Part shown: positions 34,491 through 46,034 of the stretch, piece after piece
Layout: each line of letters starts with the position of its first letter
Position numbering within the stretch: position 1 is the first letter of the stretch
NCBI GenBank assembly: GCA_963556695.1
Contig: CAUWAG010000010.1
Span: forward strand, 434,001 to 498,000
Length of the DNA: 64,000 bases
From: Anthostomella pinea
Lineage: Eukaryota > Ascomycota > Sordariomycetes > Xylariales > Xylariaceae
Direction: 5' to 3'
Made by a program: the position numbers and the translations under genes
Notes under the pieces: model-generated
What the model saw: the letters and a program-made list of their open reading frames with translations, nothing else
The model's database searches: none
What the model was told of the DNA's origin: nothing

Positions 34491-35552
34491 ATCTTAACCA
34501 TATTTTATAGAACTTGAATGTTATTAAAGATAAACACTGTGTTTACTCCTTTATAAATAAATAAATACGCAGAGTTATTAATAATAATAAACAGACAATT
34601 AAACCGTATAATAACGGTTGTTAATAAAGAGTAAAGAAGCTATATTTATATATCCGATCTTTAATTATAAGTAAAAGATAATGTTAACGGATAGTAGGCT
34701 TGTTTAATCCTAACCCTACCTTTACTCATACGGTAAAGTAACTCTTTTACTCCTTTAAAAATAGGATCGCTTATCTTTTTATACTATTATAACAGAGCCA
34801 AGAGATAGGAAAGAATAATTATTTAATTAAATAATTATTATTACCGATATAATTATTATAAGTAAAAAGTCCGTACGTATAAAAGGTCTATATTTTTAGT
34901 TTAAGTCATATTTTAAATTGAAAAACGCGTAATTTAAAAAAAAACACACATTTTATCAAGCTATTGTCATGGTCTGGTATAGGTAGCCTATGTGGTGAGT
35001 CCTGGAGCCCAGACATGAGTACATGTACCACCATTGAATGTCAAGCTGCCACGCTTGATATTCGACATCCTTTTGGGAGGAACAGCCGTGGCATGGTGGT
35101 TATAGTGAGCGTTCTGTCACAGCTATAATAATAAGGTAAATCTATCACTTACTTATATAAAATCCTATACCATCTTTATTCTTCTATTATATATATCCTA
35201 TAAAGTTTATAACATTTACAGCGTATTTTGAATATAACTTATATAAAGTTATATAAAATGAACTATCCGTTAGGCTAACCCGAATTTAATAAAAGTTAGA
35301 GTACTTAATTAATCCAACTATTGAAGTTTATTAATTTTTTAAATCAAAAGACCAAAAGATATGTATCTACTTATTGCAAGTAAAAAGAGTTAATTAAGAT
35401 TTTTAATTAAAAAGAACCTTTAATCAATGTCGAGGTTAAGTGTTATTTACTATATAAAGCATTTATTATTATAATGTTTTAATACTTTAATAATCAAAGA
35501 TATAACCGACGTTAAGAACGTTAATAATATATAGCTAACCTAGCTTATTTAT
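34490..35552. other. AT-rich RIP-like block, left part
   Basis: Extremely AT-rich sequence dense in TAA and TTA with no coding potential, typical of repeats mutated by RIP. It contains one solo LTR of normal composition and is broken at 35553 by the Copia element. The matching AT-rich block resumes at 41667. Confidence 0.75.
34965..35121. mobile_element. 157-bp solo LTR with 5-bp target duplication
   Basis: A segment of higher GC begins TGTCATGG and ends TGTCACA, so it has the TG...CA ends of an LTR. It is flanked by GCTAT on both sides (34960-34964 and 35122-35126). It sits inside the AT-rich block. No internal element is attached, consistent with LTR-LTR recombination. The family is unknown and unrelated in sequence to the Copia LTR nearby. 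Confidence 0.65.
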
Positions 35553-35756
35553 TGTTGGAACAGGCTTGAACGATCAATCATAATACTCGAGTATGGGGTC
35601 AAGGTCATGATGTTGCTGATGGTTGGATTGGGAGGTCTAGCTGGACCTGAAGGTCTAGCTAAGTGACCTCGCAATCCGGTATCTAATCACTTATCTAATC
35701 ATACATATGGGTCCTGGTATAGGTGGTTTGCAGGCTGGAATCGCATGGATCCAACA
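35553..35756 (-). repeat. Copia 3' LTR
   Basis: A 204-bp terminal repeat identical to the 41463-41666 copy except for two transitions. The purine tract lies immediately internal to it. Confidence 0.95.
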
Positions 35757-35812
35757 CAGGATATTCTTTCTTTTATGATTGCGATTCCATCAAACCATCC
35801 ATCCAGGTAATC

Positions 35813-38800
35813 TCAACGTTGAACCCAGCCTTCAACTCGAACCGTTGTCTTGTTATCAGAAACAAGACCATGAAGGGCTTTATTTGGAGATGACTTGGTC
35901 ATCGAGTCAGCAGGGTTGTCTTCACCATGGATCCATCGGATTTCTGTGATCTCATGATTCTCGTATGACTGCCGGAGCGCCATGACGTCGATCATCAGAC
36001 GCTTCTCATTGGTAGTGCCGAGCTTGACAAGGCACTGGTATAACGAGTACGAGTCTGTGCAGAGGATCAGGGGGATCGTAGGTACTTCAAGGCGTTGGCA
36101 GATAGTTGCCAGTGTACGGTGGATCACGTATCCGTAATCATAGCCAGCAACCATGCCATATACTTCAGAAGCTAGAACGCTCCGTGTGACTCTCTTGCAT
36201 TTGGTAGAGGACCAATGAACAATGTTTCCGGTCAGATCAAATGTGAATGTCTCACCATTGCCAGATGATTCACTCCCGAGGATAATGACAAATCCGATCT
36301 GTGATAATAGGTCCTTGTTATTAGCAAATGATCCATCAACGAACACAAAGAGTTTAGCAGTAGACAGATCAATCGTCACGAATCAAAGTCCACGTGACTT
36401 ATTGTCTAGTTGCCACTGAATGCGTTTGTTTAGCATCTCGACGTCCTTGTCAGAGGGTTCTTGGGCTTGGGCTGCGATAGAATAGTCGAATGCGGCTTCT
36501 GGTTGACAGATAGAGGCAATGTAGGCGCCTCTTGCTCGTTGCTCAACGAATCTCTGCTTGTAGTACTTGTCACTCATGTCAATCAGGACGAGCTTGTCAG
36601 CTTGTCCTTTTTGAGTCGCTGTTATGCTCTCAGTCTGAAATTCTAGGCGGCATCCGTTGAAGTCGCCAGAAGAACCAGTATCAAACTGGGTTCGTGGCTT
36701 CGTCTTGTAGCCCGCTTTCCTCGTTTCGTCTTCTTCCTTCTCTAAGAAGCCGGTAGTGCCAATGACAAAGGTGTCGTCAGTTTGAAGAGCTACGATAGCA
36801 AAGTCGTTGCCTTTCTTTGTAATGAATAAACAAGGGTCGTATACGGATGTCTCCATCTCTAGTCTTTCCTTGTGGTGGGCGGAGTATGTGTCATACCAAT
36901 GATTCCCAGCTTCTGCGATTCCGTATAGGGGTTTGTCGACGCGAAGAATCGTACCCTCTGGATACTTCTTCTTTAGTTCAATGGGCAGCTTGCATAGGAC
37001 AAGACGATTCATAGGGTGTTGTGACTGCGTATAGGCCATGGTGATGTCTCGAGAGGCAGCGAGGCATCCTAGCCGTCGTAAAGACGGTGTCAGGGCCATT
37101 GCCAGTCGTTGGCTGCATCGCATGATCGTCGGAGCTTGGGTCATGATATCGTGCTTTTCATGATCGTTATATCCTTGAACGACGAGTCTGCTCTTCTCGT
37201 AAGGGTGGTCATTGACACCTTTAACAGTGCGGACGAGACGAGAGTTAAACAGTTGGGTGTCGCTGTGAATCTTGCTGTCGAACAGAATGGGGACAAGCAC
37301 TTCATCAGCAAATAGAGACTCAATCTCAAGGACATCGGATTGCTCGAAGGGTGCTCCAGGGGCTGTGATCTTGCCTTCAGTGCGCAGTTTCAGGGCGAGA
37401 GCGTGGTCAGCACGCTCCTTGTGCGAGAGGAAAATGCCATATTCATCTTGCTGGACAAAGGAGCCAGCGAAGTTCTCTTCTTCGTTTGTAGTCGTAGTGG
37501 CTATGTGTACCACGTGTATTTTTCTGGGTCGGCCTCGCGGTCGCTTCGTGCTTTGGATGGGTATAGGGAGCTTTGGAGGGCGGCCGCGACGACAGGGGAG
37601 TGTCGGTTCAGGATATTCGAACAGAACGGGGGTATCGTGGTTGTCGACCTTGTCAGTATCGAGAATCGCGTCAGGGTGACGGTTGTACGGCTTGACGTGC
37701 GTGCGGTTGAATAGGGTTGGTCCGTTGACCATCTCAACGGTCACTTCTCGATCTGTTACCGATAGAACCTTATGCGGGCCTTGATATTTGTCTTTTTCGC
37801 GATAGACAAGGACCTCACTGCCGATGGGAAGAGAGAGAGGCAGTGTTAGGGTTGTATCAGGGCCGTTCCTTGTGTTTAGAGCACTTTGAACGTTGCGCTT
37901 GGCTCGAAGCTTACGTAGTTCAGTCATTGCTTTGGCCTGGGCCTGGGCACGTTGAAGTTGCGATTGTGTCGGGGGTGAATCCATTGTAACGCGTGGATAG
38001 GCTCCAAAGACCAAGAGTGTTGGTACAAGGCCATCAGGACCGGCGGTATCGTTCACGGCTTTTACTGCCATCTGCAGGGCAGCTTCTCGAGAGATCCCGG
38101 ATGATTCGGCTCGGATGATCTCGTAAGAGCGTCGAATGGGGGTATGATACCGTTCAACCTTGCCAATCGACCAATGAGCTTCGACGGGAATCTGATAACA
38201 GGTGATTCCAAGCAATCGGGCTTCAGCTCGGAATTCTGTGGCTGCAAAGCTGGTACCAGCGTCGTGCGTTAGGATATCTGGAGGGCCAAGATAGGTGTCA
38301 ATCCAACATCGTTTCAGTGCTTCCCAGGTCTCCTTGGCAGACAGGTTAGGGAGGAATTGGGCTGCTTGGAACGCTGTGGCGACGTCAACGCAGTGAAGGA
38401 CGGGCTTGCTATCCAAGTACATGACGTCAATAATGACTTCGTAGTTGAAATCAATATCCTTCTTGATGGAAAACTTGAACCGCTGTGGTGACGGGCCTTT
38501 GATCTGGCAATGATGGCAAAACTTGTTGATCATTGCAATGGCATCTCAATCAGCTTCGTTGCCAGATTTCTCCAGGAGCTTGTAAAGCTTGCCGACGGAA
38601 GGGTGTCCAAATTGGGTATGAACGCGTCGTAGTTCAGCTTCTGTCAGGAACACACCGGTTGATGCGGTTGTCATTGCTGAGGGGAAGAACCAGGGGTGGC
38701 CCCATTTACGGGTGATCGGGATGGACTTGCCATCTCGCAGTCGGATTATCCTATTGGTAATATTATCAAACATTACGCCAAGCTTGTCGAAGTCTTTCAG

Positions 38801-40882
38801 GCAGAGGAGGAAGGGAGTTTGGGTGTCAACGACGTGAAACGTTACGTCTCCAATGGGGGTGTCAACATGGATCGTGCCGAGGGAATTTAAAGGCTGTCCT
38901 CCACCGAATTTAACCGTAGCTTCCCCAGCGCGTGATTTATCGAGTAAAACTAAGGGTAGCTCGCGCTGTAAGGCTAGGAACTGACCCTTGCCGGCTGTTG
39001 AAACAGAAGCAGCGCCAGAATCAGGTATAATTCCTTGGAATGTAGAACTGGCGTATCTATCCAGTGTGAAACTGTCAGACTCGAATCCAACTTGCAAGTT
39101 GTCCGTGGCAGTGATTGAATGTTGGAATGCTCGGTCGCTAAGTAAGGTGGCTGTGAGATATTGGACAGCGTCGTCACTGCTGTCGCTTTTAGAATCCATG
39201 ACGTGTTGGTCATGCGTATCATCGGGGTCTGAGTCAAGATCTGGCTCGTAATCGGCCAGGAAATGGATGTAGGCAGGGCCTGTGGTCGGTCGTCCACGGA
39301 ATTGTTGATCGTGTCGCCATTTCTCTTTGGATTTCCGCTGTTCCTCTGGAGAATGCTTCCACGATCGACAGTCAGGGTCACTACAGATGTAACAACGTCT
39401 GGTAACGTTGCCATCTCGTTTACTGTATTGCTTGTCTTTCCGCCGGTGAAACTTGCGATCAGTAAAGTACTGATTGGTAGTATGCTGGGCGCTGTCAGCT
39501 GAGTCTTCAGAGGTCTGGAGTGATTGTCGGAGGTTTGAAGCAAGAGCTTCAAACGTGTGTGAAGGAGTGAATAAGGCGTAGTTGAATTCTTTGATACCAC
39601 GGCAGGCGCGTTCCACAGCTGCAATCAGCTGTGTCTCACCTAGGTACGAAGGGCCAAGGGCACGTTGACAGAGTTGCAATTTGCCAAGGAGTGCCTCAAG
39701 GATCTCCATGCCGGTCTTGCCAGCGTTCTCAGGTCGTGCCTTCATGTTGATATAGGTGATTGCCGACCAATCGCGATGATATTGAGTCTTGTTGACTTCC
39801 GTGTCAAAATGTGCCTTGAGACGGTTATATATGTCTGAGAACATCGAGTGACGGCTGATATGGTGCATGAAGTATTCTTGAGCTGTGCCAGTGAGGACTT
39901 GGGGGAATACTGCGTGGAACTGGCCAGATTTGATGCCAATGGTAGAACATGTGTTTAGGAAGTAGCGTATCTTGTCATCCAGAATATCGTAGGGTTGTCC
40001 TGAATAGCAGTTCTTCTCTTTCCAGATCTTGGCAAATATTGCGATTGTTCCAGGAGCTAGGTCCTTGTTGGGTACTGGGATAGGGGGAATCTGGGTATAT
40101 GGATCAGGTGGTTGATTCTGTAGCCATTGGTTGTGCTGCTGGTATGTTCCGAAGCCAGGGTCTGATGTGATAGCGATGTGCCAAGGATCGGGCATGAAGT
40201 TGCCGGTTGCATATGCCGTTGGGATTTGCGGTAGTGAGGGATTCCGGTACTGGGCTAGATTTAGATCTGGGGTAGTCTTTTGTGATACATGTTCGGCGGT
40301 AACAGAAGGAATGTCATCATGAGAATCAATCAAATCTGGGGTATCAGCATTGGGAGCATCAGTCTGTGTAGCCATGCAGACATTAACGATTTTCCAGACA
40401 TTTGGGTGTGGATAAGTAGTTCTTGCTCTATCAAGTAAGACTTTATCCCAGGTTGGGAGGTCTTCTGCGGTGACAAGGTTGGCAAGGGCGTCTGCGATAG
40501 AGTGGTTTGCTTTGCCTAGGTAGATTCCTTTGGAGTTGAGGCATTTCCTGAAGATGCCTTGTATGGTGCGCTCAACCTTCTCGAAGTCTGTCTTTGTCCA
40601 GTTCTCAAAGTCCATCTGGAATGTCTCGTGAATCTCGAAGGGGACGGGCGTCTTAGTATTGTTGTAGCGATCGATACATGACAAGGTGTACGAGTTGAAA
40701 TGGGTATCCTCGCCATATTCAAGGTCGACTTGTTTTCCAAATTTGATGCGATCAAGATCAATGAGGTCAACAAGGTTGACATGTAGGTTGCGGTCGCTGA
40801 GATATCGTAGCTTCTTATCTCTCACAATGTCTGCAGGGTCTTGAGCGACTTGGATTTCGTTGTTGCCATTACTGGAGGCCAT
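35813..40882 (-). pseudogene. Copia gag-pol polyprotein with two in-frame TGA codons
   Basis: One reading frame spans gag to RNase H. The likely start is the ATG at 40882 (MASSNGNNEIQ); an upstream ATG at 41074 would add a Thr/Pro-rich repeat tail. In order: gag with a CYICSDPDC...H knuckle, protease with DSGAA, integrase with a His-Cys region (FCHHC) and D-D-E residues in VIIDVMYLD, THDAGTSF and GKVERYH, and reverse transcriptase with LQTDDTF as the YxDD equivalent. RNase H follows with FVDGSF, LASEVYG and CTDSYSLY. TGA at 38546-38548 (integrase zinc region) and TGA at 36383-36385 (between RT and RNase H) break the frame without shifting it. No frameshift separates gag and pol. Probably inactive unless the stops are read through. 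Confidence 0.9.
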
Positions 40883-41041
40883 CTTGTCGGATGTACTCGT
40901 GTCGGATATACTTGTGTTGGATATGGGCGTGTCGGATGGGCGTGTCGGATGGACATGTCGGATGGACGTGTCAGATGGGCACGTGTCGAATGGGCGTGTG
41001 GGATAGGCGTGTGGGATAGGCGTGTGGGATGGGCGTGTGTC

Positions 41042-41240
41042 AGACGGATGTGTGTCAGGTGGTTCTGTCAACAATCTGGCATGTGTCGGATGGGCATGTG
41101 TCGGACGAGCGCGTCAGATGGATGTGTGTCAGGTGGTTCTGTCAACAATTTGGCATGTGTCGGATGGGCGTCGGATGGATGTGTGGGGGAGGGTTCTGTC
41201 AACAGTCTGTGCTGCCGCGCGGGGATGTGAATATTGCTGT
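41042..41240. repeat. tandem repeats in the Copia leader
   Basis: About three copies of a unit of 50-70 bases (containing GTCAGGTGGTTCTGTCAACA, then TGGCATGTGTCGGATGGGC), shortening toward the LTR. Related TGTCGGATGG short repeats run down to about 40890. They lie between the 5' LTR and gag. Confidence 0.75.
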
Positions 41241-41462
41241 GATTGCAGCGTAATCTATTGCCTTGAGTCGCCTCTGGAGGAACGTTTGCAGTAGAAAACC
41301 TCGGATCTCGTGCTGTGCCTCGAATCGCCTCTTGAGGAACGTTTGCGACAGAAGATCCAGATCTTTGGCTGTATCCCGAGTCTCATGTCAGGAACGTTGA
41401 TACAGTAAGACCTCTTCTTTTCCTTGCTTATTTGTGTTGCCTTGGGAGACAACACTGATCAG

Positions 41463-41666
41463 TGTTGGAACAGGCTTGAACGATCAATCATAATACTCGA
41501 GTATGGGGTCAAGGTCATGATGTTGCTGATGGTTGGATTGGGAGGTCTAGCTGGACCTGAAGGTCTAGCTAAGTGACCTCGCAATCCGGTATCTAATCAC
41601 TTATCTAATCATACATGTGGGTCCTGGTATAGGTGGTTTGCAGGCTGGAATTGCATGGATCCAACA
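41463..41666 (-). repeat. Copia 5' LTR
   Basis: A 204-bp copy carrying the putative promoter of the element. It is followed on the minus strand by the leader region with tandem repeats. Confidence 0.95.
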
Positions 41667-41840
41667 TTTATAATAATATTAATAATAATAAAGGCTTTCT
41701 TTTACTCGTTTATAGTTTTAAGACCTAAAAGTTTATCAAATTTACCCGATTACTTGAAAGGCGTATAAAGAAAATATAGCGTTTATTGAAAACGGTTAAA
41801 AATATAAAATTAATTATTTTGTACTAGCTATTATAATAAA

Positions 41841-42043
41841 TGTGACGGTGTACAGCCGTATCTGCCTGGATTGATGGATGCTGAGTCATCAGGTCACGTG
41901 TAGATTAGATAAGGAAGGAACGGGACCACCACGTAAGGTGTGTGCTACGCATACCACCTTGCTGGCTCTCCTTTGCTTCCTCACCTTGTTATTTTCGGAA
42001 GAAAACACCAGGATTCCCACACAACGCCGCAAGCATCGTGGTA
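41841..42043. mobile_element. LTR-like island, possible solo LTR
   Basis: About 203 bases of normal GC starting TGTGACGG in AT-rich surroundings. ATAAA occurs at both borders (41836-41840 and 42044-42048). The right end is TA rather than CA, which a single C-to-T change would explain. A 5-base match in AT-rich DNA may be chance. Confidence 0.4.
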
Positions 42044-42292
42044 ATAAATCATAGTCTTATCGTTGCTAGAAATAAAGCGCTGTATTTCTTTTTTTTAATA
42101 CTAAAAATTGTTAAATTTCGATCAAGTAGGTCGTTTAATTAGTTTATTCCTAGTATTTAAAGCGTTAATATTAGCATTAGTATCGTCTTTATACGGCCAC
42201 ACAACCTTTAAAAAACTGCTTTTCAAAATATTAATTTAATTAACTTTAAAAAACTTCTTTCTAAGTAGTAATAAACTGACGTATACGGTTTA

Positions 42293-42494
42293 TGTCAGAT
42301 CCATGTGATTCCACAGTCAAACCATCCATGCATAACCTACATGTATGATTAGATAAGAGATTAGATATCAGATTGTGAGGTCACTTATTCAGACCTGCAA
42401 GTCCAGCTAGACTTCCCAATCCAACCATCAGCAATATCATAACCTTGACCCAATACTCGAGTATTATGATTGATCGTTCAAGCCTGTTCCAACA
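42293..42494 (+). mobile_element. solo LTR of the Copia family, opposite orientation, mutated
   Basis: The reverse complement aligns along its whole length with the 204-bp Copia LTR (shared CTCGAGTATT, GGTTGGATTGGGA and TTATCTAATCATACATG blocks), with many transitions. It ends CCAACA at 42494. There is no clear target duplication. It is older than the full-length copy. Confidence 0.85.
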
Positions 42495-43224
42495 GCTAAT
42501 TTCTATTTAATTTTTTAAGTAATACTTTTAAAATAATTTTTAAAGTAACCTGTTTTAATTAAAAAGAAGATCGAGGCTAACTAAATGGTACGTACAATAT
42601 TTTATTATAATAAGGTATAAGCTATTCATAAATGTTCTTAACTCGGGAGTTAGTAATATAGCTATCAAATAGCGGGGCTTTAAGATAGCTTAAAATAATA
42701 TTTTTAAAACTAGTACCGTTTTATCAATGTTTTTATTTTATATATATTAACGATCGATCTTTATTAAAACGTTGAATTAAGCTAGGTTCTTTAAAATAAG
42801 TTTTCTAATTAAAATAAAAAGCAAGTAGTCAAAAATATTAAAAGTAATCGCTTTAACAAGTTTACTTTAAAATTAGTCAATATTAAAATATTCATTTTAA
42901 TTATTATTATTTTTCGGCAATTCTCTTGGTAGTAGTTATAATTTATGATTTAACGGCGGTTATATAAAGTTAAAGCTTTACGTTAAGTTAACTCTACGCT
43001 TATATTTTAACACGTTTTTAAACCTCAGCCTTTTTTATTATGATTCTTTTGATCAAAGTAATCTCTTAAATAGTAGATCTTTTTTTAAAGTTGGGTTTTA
43101 AGCCGAAATAAAGGAATTCTTTTTAAATATAACGAGGTTTTTAAGTTCGATTTCAATACAAATCGTGAATTTTTTTTTAAAGATTAAAGATAAAGATAAG
43201 GATAATTTTTGAACTTTATCGTAG

Positions 43225-43427
43225 TCTTGGATCCATGCGATTCCAACCTTCAAACCATCCATACCAGATCCACATGTATGATTAGATAATAGATTAGATA
43301 CCGGATTGTGAGGACACTTAACCAGACCTGCAAGTCTAGCTAGACCTCTCAAACCAACCCATCAGCAACATCATAACTTTGACGCATACTCAAGTATTAT
43401 GATCGATCGGTCAAGCATGTTCCAATA
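43225..43427 (+). mobile_element. second solo LTR of the Copia family, opposite orientation, mutated
   Basis: Like 42293-42494, it matches the reversed Copia LTR across about 203 bases with many transitions. Its terminal CCAACA has become CCAATA, again a C-to-T type change. Confidence 0.8.
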
Positions 43428-43969
43428 CATAGCTTCTATGAAACGATTTACTTATTATTATAACATTTGTTATAAAAGAAATTTACTACCATGATTTAAA
43501 AAGCAGGATATATCGTATATTTTCATAACTGATATTTATCGATGAAATATCGGTAGATAGCGCTATGTATAAAGAAATTAATTTTATTATAAGTTAAAAA
43601 AAATTCATGATAAGAAGATAATAATATTTTATAATTTATAAACGGCAAGTTATTACATCATTAATATTTAATAAATAAAAATATTTAAGTATAAAACCTT
43701 TTGTGTAAGTACTATAATACGAAGTATCGCTCAGTATACTTTTAAAAATATTTAATGTATAAACTATTTAACCCGATATACCTCTTACTTAAATTTTACG
43801 GTGAGATACTTTAAGCCGATAATTATTACGCCCGGAGATAATGATTATATGTTAAAAAATGATTATTAGACCTAATAATCATTATTACCCTTCACATTTC
43901 CCCGTTACGGTAATTACTAGGCAACAGCAAGGCAGCCAAGATGCCAGTATATACATATAGCCTCCTAGC

Positions 43970-45099
43970 ATGCATCGTGCCCCAAGGCGACTGCTACTGC
44001 TCCCACCGTCTCTCGCAACCCGATCCCGATCCATGACGAGGAGTTTCACCTCGCGCCGCCCCTACTGGACCCGTCACACCGCGCACGCCCAAACCACCAT
44101 GGCGCCGCGAACCTCGATCGACGAGCTCAAGGAGCTCCTAGAGTCCAGCACCCGCATACTAGCCCTCTGCGGCGCCGGGCTCTCGGCCGCGTCGGGACTG
44201 CCGACGTTCCGCGGCGCGGGCGGCCTGTGGCGCAACCACGAGCCGACCTCCCTCGCGACGCCCGACGCCTTCGAGGACGACCCGGTGCTCGTGTCGCTGT
44301 TCTACGCCTGGCGCAAGCACATGGCGCTCAAGGCGCAGCCGAACGCCGGCCACTTTGCGCTGGCGGAGCTGGCGAAGAGGAGGGAGGGCTTCCTGTGCTT
44401 GACGCAGAATGTTGATGGTGAGTCTTGCCATGTCATGTCATGCCACCTACATATATCTACCTATACACCGTCCACCTGCTTGGTTCTAGGTCTAATGGGA
44501 GGGTGATTAATCAATTACGTCAAGGTTTGTCCCCTCGCGCTGGCCACCCCGCCGCGCAGCTCCGCCATCTCCACGGCAGCATCCTCGACGTGAAGTGCTT
44601 CGAAGAATGCGGCTACACCGAGCAAAACAACCTCTCGGACCCGCCGTGTCCGGCCCTCGCGGCCGCAGCCGCGGACTACCCGCCCGACCTGACGCTGCCG
44701 CTCCTCGACCCCAACGTCCCCACGCCCGAGATCGACGTCGAGGACCTGCCGCACTGCCCGAACTGCAAGAACGGCCTGCTCCGCCCGGGCGTGGTCTGGT
44801 TCGGCGAGGCGCTCGACGAGCTCATGCTCATGGAGGTCGATAACTGGATCGCCCGCGGCAAGATCGACCTCATGCTCGTCATCGGCACGGCGGCCGCCGT
44901 GTATCCCGCCGCGGGATACACGCGCAAGGCGCAGAGGAGGGGCGCTGTTGTGGCGGTCGTGAACCCGGATGCCGATTCGGCGGAGGGGCTTATGCGCAAC
45001 GACTTCTTCTTGCAGGGCGGTGCGGCGGAAATCTTGCCTAGGTTGTTTGAGGGCGTTATTGGGAAGATGGATGCGGATGGGAAGATTGTAGGGGCCTGA
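43970..45099 (+). CDS. class III sirtuin (SIRT5-like NAD-dependent protein deacylase), two exons
   Basis: Exons 43970-44417 and 44525-45099 give 340 residues; the 107-nt intron has GTGAGT and ends TCAAG. The NAD-binding block is GAGLSAASGLPTFRGAGGLWR (residues 68-88) and the QNVDGLSPRAGH block spans the junction. Catalytic His is in HLHGS (residue 166), and Zn ligands are C174/C178 and C227/C230. FYAWR places Tyr112 and Arg115 like the YxxR pair that gives SIRT5 its preference for succinyl/malonyl/glutaryl-lysine, so acidic deacylation is inferred. The Arg/Ser/Leu-rich N-terminus suggests mitochondrial import; a second ATG at 44099 could give a form without it. GC-rich codons contrast sharply with the AT block that ends just upstream. 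Confidence 0.92.
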
Positions 45100-46034
45100 G
45101 GGACTTGTTTGGCAGTTCTGGCTTACTTTGTGGGGTATAGTATATACTTATATAGGAAGTAGGTGGCTTCACTGTTGTGTTGAGATAGGGGTCCATGACA
45201 CTGGCATCAAACAGGAAGTGTCCAGACAAGTAGCGACAGACCTGAATTAAGAAGGATCAACAATATTACAGATAAGGCCCAACAAACTAGGTAAATGTAT
45301 ATTAGCTATAAGGATAAACAATTAAAAAGCGCTTATGCATATACCTAGGTAGATTAACGTTCACGGGATTCAAGAAATTGCACATCCCTTGAACTACCCC
45401 CTAATTGTCATTGATAAGAGCTGGCCCCAGCAATGCCATAATTGCATCGGGTGCAATCGCAACGTCACTGGCGAATATCTGGCTTCTCTTGCCCCTGTTG
45501 CCATGCATCCTATCCTACACTGTCTGATTATCTCTAGTCCTCGTCTTATCTGCCGTCGAGAGCCTCGTCTGTCTGTCCCACCTGCTCACGCAGCGAATGC
45601 TTCATGTTACACCCCCAAGTTGCTTTGGGCAGGGTCTGTATAGGCGGCCGTTGTGGTGTCCAGGATGGTCAACCGTAGCGGCTCCATTCTACTTCGGACG
45701 CCAGAAATGGTAGAAATATACATCGCACGCCCGTTTTGGTCGATGATTGTATATATTACTTTGGTATATGAAGCGTCATACGATTGTCAATTGCTCTTGT
45801 GAACGTTCTAGCAGGAAGTCTACTTTCTATCAGCATATAGAGACGCTACGTCTCAACATACTGGATATATGTAGGTTGTAAGCCCTGGTGGAGAGAACAT
45901 GACAAACATAAAAGTCGTCCGGTCCAGTTGTAGATCACGAGGGCTCTGCATGTTGGAATGACGGGGAGATAATTGTTGTATAATGGTAATATGATATTAA
46001 GTATCGGGTATATCTAGTAACGGTCATTGAATGC
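45100..46034. other. convergent intergenic spacer
   Basis: 935 bases between the 3' ends of the sirtuin (+) and phosphatase-like (-) genes. No gene or repeat recognised. Confidence 0.5.

Larger units (their letters stand above)
35553..41666 (-). mobile_element. full-length Ty1/Copia LTR retrotransposon
   Basis: A 6114-bp element read right to left. Both LTRs are 204 bp (35553-35756 and 41463-41666), start TGTTGG and end CCAACA, and differ at only two positions (A/G and C/T), so insertion is fairly recent. A perfect 5-bp target duplication TTTAT lies at 35548-35552 and 41667-41671. The internal order gag-protease-integrase-RT-RNase H identifies Copia. A purine-rich tract (aaaagaaaga on the minus strand) lies just inside the 3' LTR. 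It is inserted into the AT-rich block and itself has normal GC. Confidence 0.95.
41667..43920. other. AT-rich RIP-like block, right part
   Basis: Very AT-rich, non-coding sequence like that at 34490-35552, from which it was probably split by the Copia insertion. It contains three islands of higher GC that are solo LTRs or LTR-like. It ends about 50-70 bases before the sirtuin start codon. Confidence 0.75.

Noticed and set aside
34490..43920. A centromere or telomere-associated repeat array
   Set aside because: There are no satellite repeats or telomeric hexamers; the AT-rich block is adequately explained as RIP-mutated retroelement sequence with nested insertions.
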